Below are positions 53,049 to 62,323 of a stretch of 64,000 nt of DNA, in pieces. The stretch comes from Nocardia sp. CY41 (GTDB lineage: Bacteria; Actinomycetota; Actinomycetes; Mycobacteriales; Mycobacteriaceae). The stretch is from NCBI RefSeq assembly GCF_009829325.1, contig NZ_VUOS01000009.1, positions 1 through 64,000 of the forward strand, read 5' to 3'. The notes beneath the pieces are model-generated. The model had not been told where the DNA came from. It saw only the letters and a program-made list of their open reading frames with translations, and ran no database searches. The number at the start of each line of letters is the position of its first letter. Position 1 is the stretch's first letter. The position numbers were made by a program, and so were the translations under genes.

Positions 53049-54194
53049 TCAGGCTCCGGCGGCGGTGCGCTGCCCGGCGAGATTCTCGGCGACCTCCGCC
53101 TCCCAGGCAGTGACCGCCCGGGTGGTGTCGACCTCGAACTCGAAGCGGTCGGTCGTCGTCTTCGGGTCGATCTCGGCCACGTCGGTGTAGAACTGCTCGT
53201 ACCAGCGGCGCAACTGGTAGACGGGTCCGTCCTCCTCGCACAGCAGCGGGTTGTCGATGCGGGTCTTGCGCTGCCAGATCGCGGCGTCCTGTTCGAAGCC
53301 GCGGCCCAGGCCGCCGGCGAACTTCGCCGCGATGTCCTCGGCCTGCTCCGGGGACACGCCGTGCGGCTTCTTCACGATCGCGCCGTACTGCAATACGAAT
53401 TTGGTGGGTGACACGGGGTAGTGGCAGTTGATGAGCACACCCTCGACCGTCAGTCCAGCGCTCTCGCTGCGAAGGTGATCGATCATGTAGGAGGGGCCGT
53501 AGTACGAGGCGTCGGAGTGCAGGACATTCTTGCCGCCCAGCGCCTTCGCGGTCTCCCCCATCATGTCCTCGCGCGACACCGACGTCATGTACTGACTGGC
53601 GATGTGACCTTCGAACACGTTCTTGAAGTAGGTCGGGAAACCGAAATGCACGTAGAAGAAGTGCGCCATGTCGACCACGTTGTCGATGACCTCGCGGCAG
53701 TTCGCGCCGTCGATCGTCATGGTGTTCCAGGTCCAGTCGGTCCACTCGTCACTGAACGCCCCCTCGATGCGCGGGATCGTCACCTGTTCCGGGGGCGGAT
53801 TGCCCTCCGGGTCGTTCCATACGAACAGCTGCTTGTTCTGCTCGAGGGTCGGCCACGAACGGGTCCGCGCCCGGGGTGGAACGCGGCGGCCGTAGGGAAT
53901 GCCGGTGCAGCGGCCGTTGCCGCCCCAGCGCCAGTCGTGGAAGGGGCAGGCGAGCGAGTCGCCCTTGATCCGGCCGTCGCCCAGGTTTCCGCCCATGTGC
54001 CTGCAGTAGGCGTCCAGCACGTGGAGCTCTCCACCCGCACCGGCGAAGACCACCAGTTCGGTGCCGAAGATCTCGACGGTGTGCGGTTTCCCGTCCCGGA
54101 AGTCCTGTGCGAGGCCGAGGCAGTGCCAGCCGCGCGCGTACCGGGCGGGCGGAGCGCCCGCGTCGATCACTCGGACCTCGGTGTCGGTAGTCAT
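53049..54194 (-). CDS. kshA: 3-ketosteroid 9-alpha-hydroxylase oxygenase component KshA
   Basis: A 381-residue Rieske oxygenase. Start MTTDTEVRVIDAG follows GAGGAACCG. The Rieske [2Fe-2S] motif is CRHMGGNLGDGR plus CPFHDWRWGGNGRC; the mononuclear iron site is NVVDMAHFFYVHFGFP with the D/H/H set. TYFKNVFEGHIASQYM and the KshA-type C-terminal helix FYTDVAEIDPKTTT also fit. It hydroxylates C9 of 3-ketosteroids, which with delta-1-dehydrogenation opens ring B. Electrons come from KshB in the same operon. Confidence 0.93.
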   Translation of the reverse strand: MTTDTEVRVIDAGAPPARYARGWHCLGLAQDFRDGKPHTVEIFGTELVVFAGAGGELHVLDAYCRHMGGNLGDGRIKGDSLACPFHDWRWGGNGRCTGIPYGRRVPPRARTRSWPTLEQNKQLFVWNDPEGNPPPEQVTIPRIEGAFSDEWTDWTWNTMTIDGANCREVIDNVVDMAHFFYVHFGFPTYFKNVFEGHIASQYMTSVSREDMMGETAKALGGKNVLHSDASYYGPSYMIDHLRSESAGLTVEGVLINCHYPVSPTKFVLQYGAIVKKPHGVSPEQAEDIAAKFAGGLGRGFEQDAAIWQRKTRIDNPLLCEEDGPVYQLRRWYEQFYTDVAEIDPKTTTDRFEFEVDTTRAVTAWEAEVAENLAGQRTAAGA

Positions 54195-54286
54195 CGGTTC
54201 CTCCACAATTCGCGCACGTTTGTCACCTCGATATTTCGGTTCGGCATGCGGGGCGGAAATGCGCAGTCCCACTGGCCGGGAGGCGC

Positions 54287-54793
54287 TCAGGCGCCATCGA
54301 GCCGCCCGAACGCGGAGCGGTAGAACAGCAGCGGCGCGGCTTCCCGATGCTCCGACAGGGCGGTGACGCGCGCGATGACGATGGTGTGGTCACCGCCGTC
54401 GACCTCCTGCTCGACCTCGCAGTCCAGCCACGCCATGCTTCCGGCCAGTCGCGGCGAGCCGTTCGGCGAAGGCTCCCAGTCGACCCCGGCGAACTTGTCC
54501 GTGCCGCTGCGCGCGAGGCGGCGGCAGATGTCCTGCTGGTCGTGGGCCAGGATGTTGACGCAGAGCCGGCCCACCGCCCGGATGCGCGGCCACGACGTGG
54601 AGGTGCGCGCCGGGCAGAAGCAGACCGCGGGCGGCTCCAGCGACAGCGCCGAGAACGACTGGCAGGTGAATCCGACCGGCCCGTCTTCCGAGTGCGCGGT
54701 GATCACCGTGACGCCGGTGCAGAAGCGCCCCAGCACGGCTTTGAAGTCGCGCACGTCCAGCGGCGATCCGTTCATCTCCAGCACCGGTTCCAT
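54287..54793 (-). CDS. hsaB: Flavin reductase HsaB (3-HSA monooxygenase reductase)
   Basis: A 168-residue short-chain flavin reductase. It uses NADH to reduce FMN or FAD for HsaA. FKAVLGRFCTGVTVITAH, GFTCQSFSALSLEPPAVCFC and CVNILAHDQQDICRRLA are the HpaC/HsaB marks. Ribosome site GGAGG. First gene of the minus operon; an AGGCATAT element lies upstream. HsaA is 7 kb away in the second operon. Confidence 0.92.
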   Translation of the reverse strand: MEPVLEMNGSPLDVRDFKAVLGRFCTGVTVITAHSEDGPVGFTCQSFSALSLEPPAVCFCPARTSTSWPRIRAVGRLCVNILAHDQQDICRRLARSGTDKFAGVDWEPSPNGSPRLAGSMAWLDCEVEQEVDGGDHTIVIARVTALSEHREAAPLLFYRSAFGRLDGA

Positions 54794-54810
54794 CGGGCCT
54801 CCTATTTCGA

Positions 54811-54826
54811 TCAGGCATATACCTGA
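54811..54826. promoter_or_regulatory. TCAGG-N6-CCTGA element upstream of hsaB
   Basis: TCAGGCATATACCTGA, an imperfect palindrome with AT core, 18 bases before the hsaB start. Its first ten bases (TCAGGCATAT) recur exactly, inverted, in front of padR (55858-55867), and AGGCATAT recurs before ribBA. Confidence 0.6.
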
Positions 54827-54964
54827 CAGCTATGACAGCAGCTGCCGCCCGAGGGAGGTCAAGACCGGAGTCCGGCCACCGGGATACAGATCCGTAGAAG
54901 CTACGTAGTTCTCCCGATTCATCCCGGTCGCGGATTCGCCAGTGTGATGGGAGACACAGAAGTC

Positions 54965-54993
54965 CGGGCAGGTAATGCCTGGTGACCTGCCCG
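54965..54993. promoter_or_regulatory. Operator-like inverted repeat upstream of iclR
   Basis: CGGGCAGGT (54965-54973) and ACCTGCCCG (54985-54993), perfect 9-bp arms with 11-base centre containing AATGCCTG. It lies 23 bases before the IclR start, the place expected for an autoregulatory site. Confidence 0.65.
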
Positions 54994-55015
54994 AATGTGA
55001 CCGACGGAGGTTCAG

Positions 55016-55846
55016 ATGACCGTCACCCTGCTGCCCGAAGCCGCCCGGGCTCCCCATCGCGCCCGGCCCGGAAGCGTCGAATCCGGCTCCGCGGGCGTCC
55101 CCGTCTCGATGATCGAGCGGATGACCCTGATCCTGGACGCGTTCGACGCCGCCACGCCGACGCTGACGCTGCTCGGCCTGGTCGAGCGCACCGGCCTGCC
55201 GCGCTCGACGGTCCATCGGATCCTCGACCAGATGATCCGGCTGCGCTGGCTGGCCCACACCTCGGGCGGATACCGGCTCGGCATGCGCACCCTGGAACTG
55301 GGCGGTCTCACCGCGGATCACAACGAGATCCGCGACGCCGTCAGCCCGCTGTTGCACGAGCTGTGCCAGCGCACCGGCATGGTCGGCCACCTCGCGGTGC
55401 TCGACGGGCGCGAGGTCGTCTACCTGGACAAGGCCGGTGGCCGCTTGGCCGCCATGCTGCCGACCCGCCTAGGCGGCCGCATGCCCGCGCACTGTACGGC
55501 GCTGGGCAAGGCGATGCTGGCCGCCCTGGAACCGAGCATCGCCGAAGCCGCGTTCCATTCCCGGCTGCCGCGCCTGACCGCGCACACCATCACCGAGCCC
55601 GACGGGTTGCACCGCGCGCTGGCCCAGATCCGGCTGCGCCAGGGCGTGGCGGTGGATCGCGAGGAATCGATGGACGGAATCGCCTGTGTCGCGGCGCCCT
55701 TGCGCGGTCGTGGCACCGCCCCCGCGGCGCTGTCGCTGTCCGGCCGGGCCGAGGCGATGAGTTTCGACAAGCTGGCGCGGGTGCTGCTGGAGATCTCCCA
55801 CGAGGCGGGCCGGACGCTGTTCGGGCGCCGGGCGCGCTGGCGATAG
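55016..55846 (+). CDS. IclR-family regulator in the steroid cluster
   Basis: A 276-residue regulator. HTH: LLGLVERTGLPRSTVHRILDQMIRL; effector domain with GMVGHLAVLDGREVVYLDKAGG and MPAHCTALGKAMLAALEP, the family pocket. Ribosome site CGGAGG. It lies divergent from hsaB, in the region carrying both a palindrome and the TCAGG element, so it probably controls the hsaB-kshA operon and perhaps itself. Inducer unknown, perhaps a steroid breakdown product. Confidence 0.92.
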   Translation: MTVTLLPEAARAPHRARPGSVESGSAGVPVSMIERMTLILDAFDAATPTLTLLGLVERTGLPRSTVHRILDQMIRLRWLAHTSGGYRLGMRTLELGGLTADHNEIRDAVSPLLHELCQRTGMVGHLAVLDGREVVYLDKAGGRLAAMLPTRLGGRMPAHCTALGKAMLAALEPSIAEAAFHSRLPRLTAHTITEPDGLHRALAQIRLRQGVAVDREESMDGIACVAAPLRGRGTAPAALSLSGRAEAMSFDKLARVLLEISHEAGRTLFGRRARWR

Positions 55847-55857
55847 TTCGAATCCGC

Positions 55858-55867
55858 ATATGCCTGA
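55858..55867 (-). promoter_or_regulatory. TCAGGCATAT element (minus orientation) before padR
   Basis: Exact inverted copy of the ten bases upstream of hsaB, positioned 16 bases before the preferred PadR start. The frame also has an ATG at 55860 inside it, but a start at 55884 is preferred so that the element stays in the promoter. Confidence 0.55.
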
Positions 55868-55883
55868 GCGGTACAGTCCGACC

Positions 55884-56459
55884 ATGACCGATGGCGGCAC
55901 ACCCGCGGTGCCCGACCTGCCGACCACCGCGTGGGCCGTGCTCGGCATGCTCTCGCACGCCGACGAACTCTCCGGCTACGACCTGAAGAAATGGGCCGAC
56001 TGGAGTCTGCAGTTCTTCTACTGGAGCCCGTCGTTCAGCCAGATCTACGCCGAACTCAAACGCCTGGAGAAGCACGGCTACGCCAGCTCCCGCACGGTCG
56101 TGCAGGAGGACGGCGTGCGCGGCAAACGGATGTACGCCATCACGCCGGAAGGCCGTGCGGCCGCCGCGAACTGGGTCAATCACGCGCCGGTCGAGGCGCC
56201 GGTGCTCAAGCACAGCGTGATGTTGCGGGCATGGCTCGGCAATCTCGCCGAGCCCGACCGGCTGCGCGACATCCTCACCGAGCACATCGCCTACGCCGAG
56301 AAGATGCGCAAGCGCGCCGAAGCCGACGCGCAAGGCGCCGAGGCGAATCCGGACTGGGCTTATCCGGAACTGGTGCTGCGCTGGTGCGTCCGGCACTACG
56401 AGGCGGAGGTCGACTTCGCCCGCGAGCTGCTCGCGGATATCGATCGCCTCACTGAGTGA
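55884..56459 (+). CDS. PadR-family regulator
   Basis: A 191-residue protein. The winged helix reads [37 protein letters not shown] and [19 protein letters not shown], followed by a helical C-terminal domain ([29 protein letters not shown]). PadR proteins usually sense aromatic or phenolic compounds. The start [12 protein letters not shown] (55884) is preferred over ATG 55860, which overlaps the TCAGG element. Sits between iclR and ribBA. Confidence 0.88.
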   Translation: MTDGGTPAVPDLPTTAWAVLGMLSHADELSGYDLKKWADWSLQFFYWSPSFSQIYAELKRLEKHGYASSRTVVQEDGVRGKRMYAITPEGRAAAANWVNHAPVEAPVLKHSVMLRAWLGNLAEPDRLRDILTEHIAYAEKMRKRAEADAQGAEANPDWAYPELVLRWCVRHYEAEVDFARELLADIDRLTE

Positions 56460-56498
56460 GACGCCGCCTGGTTGTTCCAGCCTCGCCATATTTCTATT

Positions 56499-56506
56499 AG
56501 GCATAT
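56499..56506 (+). promoter_or_regulatory. AGGCATAT element before ribBA
   Basis: Third copy of the shared core, 14 bases upstream of the ribBA start and overlapping its ribosome-site region (TATGGAGGTGG). Its match is shorter than the other two. Confidence 0.45.
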
Positions 56507-56520
56507 GGAGGTGGCGGACG

Positions 56521-57750
56521 ATGACCGGTGAACTGGACACGGTGCCTGCCGCGGTGGCGGCGATCGCGAGCGGCGGCATGGCGCTCGTGGTGGACGACGA
56601 GGACCGCGAGAACGAAGGCGACCTGGTGCTCGCCGCGGAGATGGCGACTTCGCAGAACATCGGATTCCTGGTGCGGCACACCAGTGGCGTGCTGTGCGTG
56701 CCCATGGCGGGCGAGGATCTGGACCGCCTGGAACTGCCGCCGATGACGGCGGTCAACCAGGACCCGAAGGGCACCGCCTACACGGTCTCGGTGGACGCGG
56801 CGGCGGGTGTGGGCACCGGCATCTCGGCCGCCGACCGGGCGCACACCATGCGCCTGCTGGCCGATCCCACCGCCACTCCCCGGGATCTCACCCGCCCGGG
56901 GCACGTGTTTCCCCTTCGAGCGCACCCGCGTGGCGTGCTCGGCCGGCGAGGGCATACCGAGGCCGCCGTCGACTTGGCGCGGATGGCGGGTTTGCGCCCG
57001 GCCGGTGTCATCGCCGAGGTGGTCCGCGAGGACGGGTCGATGGCCCGACTGCCGGAGCTGCTGACCATGGCCCGTGTGCACGGGATCCCGATCATCTCCA
57101 TCGCCGACCTGGTCGACTACCGCCGACGGCGCGAACCGGGCGTCGCCCGGATCGTGCAGACCCGGCTGCCGACCCCGTTCGGCGAGTTCCGGCTGATCGG
57201 CTATCGGGACGCGACGAACCACGCCGAGCATCTCGCGCTGGTGTTCGGCGCACCGGGCGAGCACGGCGTGCTGACCCGGGTGCACTCGGAATGTCTCACC
57301 GGTGACGCGTTCGGTTCCCTGCGCTGCGACTGCGGCGAGCAACTCGACGCCGCCCTGCGGGCCGTGGCCGCCGAAGGCCGCGGAGTCGTGGTGTACCTGC
57401 GCGGCCAAGAGGGGCGCGGCGTCGGGCTGCTGAACAAATTGCGCGCATACGAGCTGCAGGACGGGGGCGCCGACACCGTCGACGCGAACCTGCGGCTCGG
57501 GCTGCCCGTCGACGCCCGCCACTACGGCGCCGCGGCAGAAATCCTGGCCGACCTGGGTGTGCGGTCGGTCCGGTTGCTCAGCAACAACCCGGCCAAACAG
57601 GCGGGCCTGACCGAATACGGCATCGCCGTCGAACGGCGAATCCCCTTGCAGGCCAGCCCGACCGAGCACAACGTGCGTTATCTGCGCGCCAAGCGCGACC
57701 GCATGCGCCACCAGTTGACCGAGGTCGACACCGCTGTCGCCGTCCGATGA
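56521..57750 (+). CDS. ribBA: RibBA, 3,4-dihydroxy-2-butanone-4-phosphate synthase / GTP cyclohydrolase II
   Basis: A 409-residue bifunctional enzyme for the first steps of riboflavin synthesis. The RibB half has [17 protein letters not shown] and [33 protein letters not shown], with all acidic and His residues in place. The RibA half has [21 protein letters not shown] with the three zinc cysteines, [10 protein letters not shown] and [10 protein letters not shown]. Ribosome site GGAGG. An extra RibBA inside a catabolic cluster suggests a dedicated flavin supply, perhaps for HsaA/HsaB. Co-oriented with padR. Confidence 0.93.
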   Translation: MTGELDTVPAAVAAIASGGMALVVDDEDRENEGDLVLAAEMATSQNIGFLVRHTSGVLCVPMAGEDLDRLELPPMTAVNQDPKGTAYTVSVDAAAGVGTGISAADRAHTMRLLADPTATPRDLTRPGHVFPLRAHPRGVLGRRGHTEAAVDLARMAGLRPAGVIAEVVREDGSMARLPELLTMARVHGIPIISIADLVDYRRRREPGVARIVQTRLPTPFGEFRLIGYRDATNHAEHLALVFGAPGEHGVLTRVHSECLTGDAFGSLRCDCGEQLDAALRAVAAEGRGVVVYLRGQEGRGVGLLNKLRAYELQDGGADTVDANLRLGLPVDARHYGAAAEILADLGVRSVRLLSNNPAKQAGLTEYGIAVERRIPLQASPTEHNVRYLRAKRDRMRHQLTEVDTAVAVR

Positions 57751-57891
57751 GCGGCAACGGTTCGATCGGTCCGCTGTCCTGGGGACGCCGTCGCAGCCTC
57801 CGCACCGGCGGATCACGCGGGCACGCCCACCGGAGTTGAATTTGTCCAGAATGCTCGTGCGCGCCACGCGCGGTACCTAGGGTTGACACCC

Positions 57892-60192
57892 ATGGCGCGG
57901 CGTCCCATCGGCAATCTCCCTGCCGAGGTCACCAGCTTCGTCGGGCGCCGGGAGGAACTCGCCGCGGCGAAGCGTCTGCTGCCCACGACCCGGGTGCTGA
58001 CGCTGCTCGGTCCGGGCGGCGTCGGCAAGACCCGGCTGTCCCGCCAGGTCGGCGTGGCGGTCGCGCGCGCGTTCCCGGACGGGGTGTGGCTGGTCGAGCT
58101 GGCCGACGTGCACGACCCGGACCTGGTGACGGTGACCGTCGCGGAGGCGCTGGCGCTGCGCGACGACACGGCGACACCCCTGCGGCGGCTGACCGAGTTC
58201 CTCGCGGACAAACGGTTGCTTTTGATCCTCGACAACTGCGAGCACCTGATCGACGCCTGCGCGGAACTGGTGGGCCGAATCGTCGCCACCACTCCCGAGG
58301 TGCGGGTGCTGGCGACCAGCCGGGAGGTGCTCGGCGTGCAGGGGGAACAGGCCATGCCGGTGGCTCCCTTGCCGCTGCCGGACGGAAAGACCGAGGACCC
58401 GGACGGAAAGACCGAGGACAGCGATGCGATGCGGCTGCTCGCCGAGCGGGCGGGCGCGGCCAACCCCGGTTTCGCGGCCACGCCCGCGAACCGGGACGCA
58501 CTGGCGGCGATCTGCCGCAGGCTGGACGGTATTCCGCTCGCGTTGGAACTGGCCGCCTTGCGCTTCCGGATGTTCACTCCCGAACAGATCCTCGCCCGGC
58601 TCGACGACACCATGGGCCTGCTCAGTGCCGGGCCGCGCCTGGCGCCCGAACGGCAGCAGACCATCGAGGGGGCGATCCGCTGGAGCTACGACCTGTGCAC
58701 CCCGGCCGAGCAGCGGTTGTGGGAGCAGCTGTCGGTATTCTCCGGCGGCTTCGATATCGACGCCGCCGAAGCCGTGTGCCTGCCGGCTCCTGGGGCGCGG
58801 ACGCTGTTCGACGCCCTGACCGGCCTGGTGGACAAATCGGTGCTCAGCCTGCGCTACGACGGTGATGTCGGCCGGTACTCGATGCTGGAGCCGATCCGCC
58901 AGTTCGCCCACGACCGGCTGGCCGAACGGGGAGACGAGCCCGCGATCCGAGCGCGTCACCGCGATCACTACCGGCGGCTGGCGCTGCGCGGCCGGACCGC
59001 GTACTGGAGTTCCGACGACGTCGACTGGTTCCGCGAACTGAACCGCGAGCACGCGAATCTACGCGCGGCGCTGCAGTTCGGCCTCGGTGACGCACCGGAG
59101 GCGGCGCTGGAGATGGCCGCGGTGCTACGGCCGTTCTGGGAGCACAACCGTTTCCTCACCGAGGGTTACCGCTGGCTGACCGACGCGCTGGCGAAGCTCG
59201 AGGAACCCACCGAGCTACGCGCACGCGGGCTCTCCGCGGCCGCCTCACTCGCGGCGCTGCTGTCCGATCGCGTATCCGCGCGGCAGTTGGTGGACGAATG
59301 CGTCGCGCTGGCACGCAGAGTCAACGCTCCCGACATTCTCGCGGAGGCGATGCTCGACTCGGCGTTGCTCGCTTTCAACGACGGCGACACCGCCCGCGCC
59401 CTCGAATTGGCCGAGACGGCGACGCACCTGGCCGCCGAATGCGGGCACAACGCGATGGAGATGGACAGTCTCGCCTTCGCTTTCGTGTGCGCGCTGGTGC
59501 TCTCCGACCCGCGCTCCACCGCTTTCGCCGAGCGGCTCCTGCGGGTCGCCACGGAACGGGGACCGTCTCTGCTCGGCGGGCTGGCGCAGTGGTCGATGGG
59601 GCTGGACCATTGGCGACGCGGCGATCAGGACGCCGCCACCGGCTATCTCGCCCGGTCGATCGAGATGTTCAGCTTGTTCGACCGGTGCGTCTGGCTCGCC
59701 TCCGGATTCGAAGGACTGGCCTGGACGGCGGTGGCCCGAGCCGACTTCGAACGCGCCGCACGTCTGCTCGGCGCCGCGGAGATCCTCGCGCGGAGTACGG
59801 TGCGCCTCGCCCACGCCATCACCGGCGTGCTGGGTGACAAGATGCGTGGCCGTGTGCGAGAAGCATTGGGCGAGCGCGTGTTCCAGGAGAACTTCGACAG
59901 CGGCGCGACGATGTCGCTGAGCGAGGCGATCGACTACGCGCTGGGGCGCGCGCCTGCGGCTGCGCGACCGCCGCGGCCCGCCGCGACCGACCCGCAGGCG
60001 GCGGACGTCCTCACTCGCCGGGAGAAGGACGTCGCCCGCTTGGTGGCCGCGGGTCACAGCAACAAACGCATCGCCGCGGAACTGGTCATCTCGGCGCGCA
60101 CCGCCGAGACCCACGTCGAGCACATCCTCACCAAGCTCGGCTTCACCTCGCGGACCCAGATCGCGGGGTGGGTCCGCGATCACGAGGTGTGA
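57892..60192 (+). CDS. LuxR-type ATPase regulator (NB-ARC, LAL-like)
   Basis: A 766-residue regulator. N-terminal NB-ARC with Walker A LGPGGVGKTRLS and Walker B LLILDNCEHL; middle TPR-like region (residues 350-640); C-terminal LuxR helix-turn-helix LTRREKDVARLVAAGHSNKR, TAETHVEHILTKLGFTSRTQ. Between the ATPase and TPR parts, PDGKTED is duplicated by a 21-bp tandem repeat. It ends 17 bases before the converging hsaD. ATG 57892 is used; a TTG three codons earlier is possible. It probably activates genes of this cluster. Confidence 0.93.
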   Translation: MARRPIGNLPAEVTSFVGRREELAAAKRLLPTTRVLTLLGPGGVGKTRLSRQVGVAVARAFPDGVWLVELADVHDPDLVTVTVAEALALRDDTATPLRRLTEFLADKRLLLILDNCEHLIDACAELVGRIVATTPEVRVLATSREVLGVQGEQAMPVAPLPLPDGKTEDPDGKTEDSDAMRLLAERAGAANPGFAATPANRDALAAICRRLDGIPLALELAALRFRMFTPEQILARLDDTMGLLSAGPRLAPERQQTIEGAIRWSYDLCTPAEQRLWEQLSVFSGGFDIDAAEAVCLPAPGARTLFDALTGLVDKSVLSLRYDGDVGRYSMLEPIRQFAHDRLAERGDEPAIRARHRDHYRRLALRGRTAYWSSDDVDWFRELNREHANLRAALQFGLGDAPEAALEMAAVLRPFWEHNRFLTEGYRWLTDALAKLEEPTELRARGLSAAASLAALLSDRVSARQLVDECVALARRVNAPDILAEAMLDSALLAFNDGDTARALELAETATHLAAECGHNAMEMDSLAFAFVCALVLSDPRSTAFAERLLRVATERGPSLLGGLAQWSMGLDHWRRGDQDAATGYLARSIEMFSLFDRCVWLASGFEGLAWTAVARADFERAARLLGAAEILARSTVRLAHAITGVLGDKMRGRVREALGERVFQENFDSGATMSLSEAIDYALGRAPAAARPPRPAATDPQAADVLTRREKDVARLVAAGHSNKRIAAELVISARTAETHVEHILTKLGFTSRTQIAGWVRDHEV
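58378..58419. repeat. 21-bp in-frame tandem repeat inside the LuxR-type gene
   Basis: Two perfect copies (58378-58398, 58399-58419), each coding PDGKTED, in a linker after the sensor region of the ATPase. In-frame duplication; strain-to-strain copy number may vary. Confidence 0.88.
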
Positions 60193-60213
60193 TCGACGTA
60201 GGGCCGCGATCAC
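60189..60213. terminator. Hairpin spanning two stop codons
   Basis: GTGATCG (60189-60195) and CGATCAC (60207-60213) form a 7-bp stem across the 17-base space between the converging LuxR-type gene and hsaD, covering both stop codons. Weak, but in the right place for a shared terminator. Confidence 0.35.
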
Positions 60214-61064
60214 AACCCGCCGGTGAGGAAGTCGGCGACAGCGCGTTCGAACGCCGACTTGCGCTCGATCTGCACCCAATGACCACAGCGGGCGAACACG
60301 CGCAGATCGGCATTCGGTATCTGGCGTGCGGGCAACAGCGCCGCCTCCACCGGCGTCACCCGATCGTCGCGTCCCCACAGGATCTGCGTCTCCGGACGCA
60401 GGCCGCGCAACCGGGACCACAGCGGGACAGGTTCGGCGAGCGCGGGATCGACGAACGTCGCGTAGGCGTCGCGCAGCGCGGCGATGGCGTCGGGATCCGC
60501 GGCGGCGGCCAGCCGGGCATCGACCAGTTCCTCGGTCAACGTCGCAGGATCCGACACCATGGCGCGCAGCCACGGCATGAGGCGCTCCCTGGTGGGATCG
60601 GCGCTGAACTCCAGCAACCGCGTGATGCCTTCGGACGGTTCCGGCCCCAGCACGTTGACCCCGACGCCGCCGGGCGCCATCAGCACCAGCCGGTCGACCC
60701 GCTCGGGATGTTCCAGCGCCAGCAGCGTCGCGACGGCGCCGCCCATCGAATTGCCCAGCAGGTGTACCCGATCCAAGCCGAGGTCGTCGACCAGTCCGAG
60801 TACCGCGTCGGCGGAGATGCGCAGGTAGTTGCGTTCGTACACCGCCGGGCGGCCGCTCGCGCCGAAGCCCGGCTGATCCACGATCAGGCAGCGGAACCGT
60901 TCGGCCAGCACCGGCAGGTTCGCGCCGAAGTTGGCCCAACCCGACACGCCCGGTCCGGAGCCGTGCAGCAGGACCAGCGGCGCGCCCGACCCCGCCTCGT
61001 GGTAACGCAGCCGGAGACCGCCCGTCGTGCTCCAGCGCGTGGTGTTCTCGGCGGTGAGCGTCAT
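60210..61064 (-). CDS. hsaD: HsaD, meta-cleavage product hydrolase
   Basis: A 284-residue C-C bond hydrolase that splits the ring-cleavage product of HsaC to a 2-hydroxyhexadienoate and the HIP propionate. Nucleophile Ser in LLGNSMGGAVATLL, Asp in LWGRDDRVTP, His in FARCGHWVQIE; oxyanion region LLHGSGPGVSGWANF. Ends the second minus-strand operon. Its ATG overlaps the hsaA stop by one base (TGATG), so translation is coupled. Confidence 0.93.
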   Translation of the reverse strand: MTLTAENTTRWSTTGGLRLRYHEAGSGAPLVLLHGSGPGVSGWANFGANLPVLAERFRCLIVDQPGFGASGRPAVYERNYLRISADAVLGLVDDLGLDRVHLLGNSMGGAVATLLALEHPERVDRLVLMAPGGVGVNVLGPEPSEGITRLLEFSADPTRERLMPWLRAMVSDPATLTEELVDARLAAAADPDAIAALRDAYATFVDPALAEPVPLWSRLRGLRPETQILWGRDDRVTPVEAALLPARQIPNADLRVFARCGHWVQIERKSAFERAVADFLTGGL

Positions 61065-62227
61065 CAGATCATCCGATCCGTCACCGGCAGCCCGAACGCG
61101 TCCCGGCCGTAGAGGACCAGCGCGCGCTCGACGTCGTTGATGACGTGCACGCTGCCGGCGTGCGCGTCTCGCCAGTGCCGCTCGATCGGATTCGGCTTAC
61201 GGATCGAGTGACCGCCGGAGTTGTCGAACAGCAGGTCGATGGCCTCGATGGCGCGTTCGGTGCCGCGCACCTGGTCGCGCCGGCTGCGCACCCGCAGTTC
61301 GAACGGGATCTCCTCCCCCGCTTCGGCGTAGCGTAGCTGTTCGCTGATGTTGCGCTCCATCTGCAGCACGGCCGCGTCGATCTCGGAGGCGGCGCGAGCG
61401 ACCCGGACGTGCGCGAACGGATCCTCGGCGGCCTTCTGCCCGCCATAGGAAATCCGCACCCGCTCGCGCATGCGCTCGATGTGCGCTTCGTACGCGCCTT
61501 GGGCGGCGCCGATGATGGGTGCGGTGATGGTGTTGGAGAACACCGCCCCGAACGAGATGCGATACAGCGGAGCGGTATTGACCTCCTGACCGGGCCCGCG
61601 CAGCTCGGCCTGGTCACTCGCGCTGTAGGTCCGGTACGCGGGCACGAACGCGTGCTCGATGACGATGTCGTTGCTGCCGGTGCCGGACAACCCCGACACA
61701 TGCCAGACGTCCTCGATCCGGTAGTCGGTGCGCGGCACCAGAACGGTCAGGTATTCCGCTCCCCCCTCGTCGTTCGGCACGACCGCACCGAGGAACGCCC
61801 AGCGGGCGTGATCGCACCCGGAGGAGAAGCTCCAACGACCGCTGATCTCGAAGCCGCCCTCGACGGGGGTGAGCTTGCCGGTCGGCGCGTACGACGACGA
61901 GACCAGCGTGTCCGGATCGGCGCCCCACACGTCCTGCTGCGCGTGCAGCGGGAAAAGCGCCAGCTGCCACGGGTGCGCGCCCAGCACCGACGACACCCAC
62001 GCCGTGGACGGGCAGGCGGTGGCGATGGCGCGGATCACTTCGTAGAACGCGACCGGTGAGGATTCGTCGCCACCGAAACGGGACGGCTGCAGCATGCGGA
62101 ACACCCCCGCCTCGGTCAGCTCCCGGATGCTCTGCTCGGGCACTCTGCGCTGCAGATCGGCGTCGGCCGCTCGCTCTCGGATCGCGGGCAGCAGATCCCG
62201 TACCCGATCGAGCACCTTGTTGGTCAT
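61064..62227 (-). CDS. hsaA: HsaA, 3-hydroxy-9,10-seconandrostatriene-dione monooxygenase, oxygenase subunit
   Basis: A 387-residue flavin-dependent monooxygenase of the acyl-CoA dehydrogenase fold that hydroxylates the phenolic A ring, using FMNH2 or FADH2 from HsaB. VRDLLPAIRERAADADLQRR, EAGVFRMLQPSRFGGDE, CPSTAWVSSVLGAHPWQLAL, WSFSSGCDHARWAFLGA and HVSGLSGTGSNDIVIEHAFV are HsaA hallmarks; C-terminal DNSGGHSIRKPNPIERHWRD. Directly upstream of hsaD and downstream of the dehydrogenase gene. Confidence 0.95.
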   Translation of the reverse strand: MTNKVLDRVRDLLPAIRERAADADLQRRVPEQSIRELTEAGVFRMLQPSRFGGDESSPVAFYEVIRAIATACPSTAWVSSVLGAHPWQLALFPLHAQQDVWGADPDTLVSSSYAPTGKLTPVEGGFEISGRWSFSSGCDHARWAFLGAVVPNDEGGAEYLTVLVPRTDYRIEDVWHVSGLSGTGSNDIVIEHAFVPAYRTYSASDQAELRGPGQEVNTAPLYRISFGAVFSNTITAPIIGAAQGAYEAHIERMRERVRISYGGQKAAEDPFAHVRVARAASEIDAAVLQMERNISEQLRYAEAGEEIPFELRVRSRRDQVRGTERAIEAIDLLFDNSGGHSIRKPNPIERHWRDAHAGSVHVINDVERALVLYGRDAFGLPVTDRMI

Positions 62228-62323
62228 ATGCGGTAGTCCTCCTCGTAGTGCCGTCTTTCGACGCTAGGCCGGTGCGGTGTCGTCGAATCCGATCCATCCC
62301 GATGACCGGAACCCACCACCGGA

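Noticed and set aside
54965..54993. KstR-type operator in the steroid cluster
   Set aside because: The repeat CGGGCAGGT does not match the AACA-N-GTT pattern of KstR sites, and no such site was recognised in the cluster.
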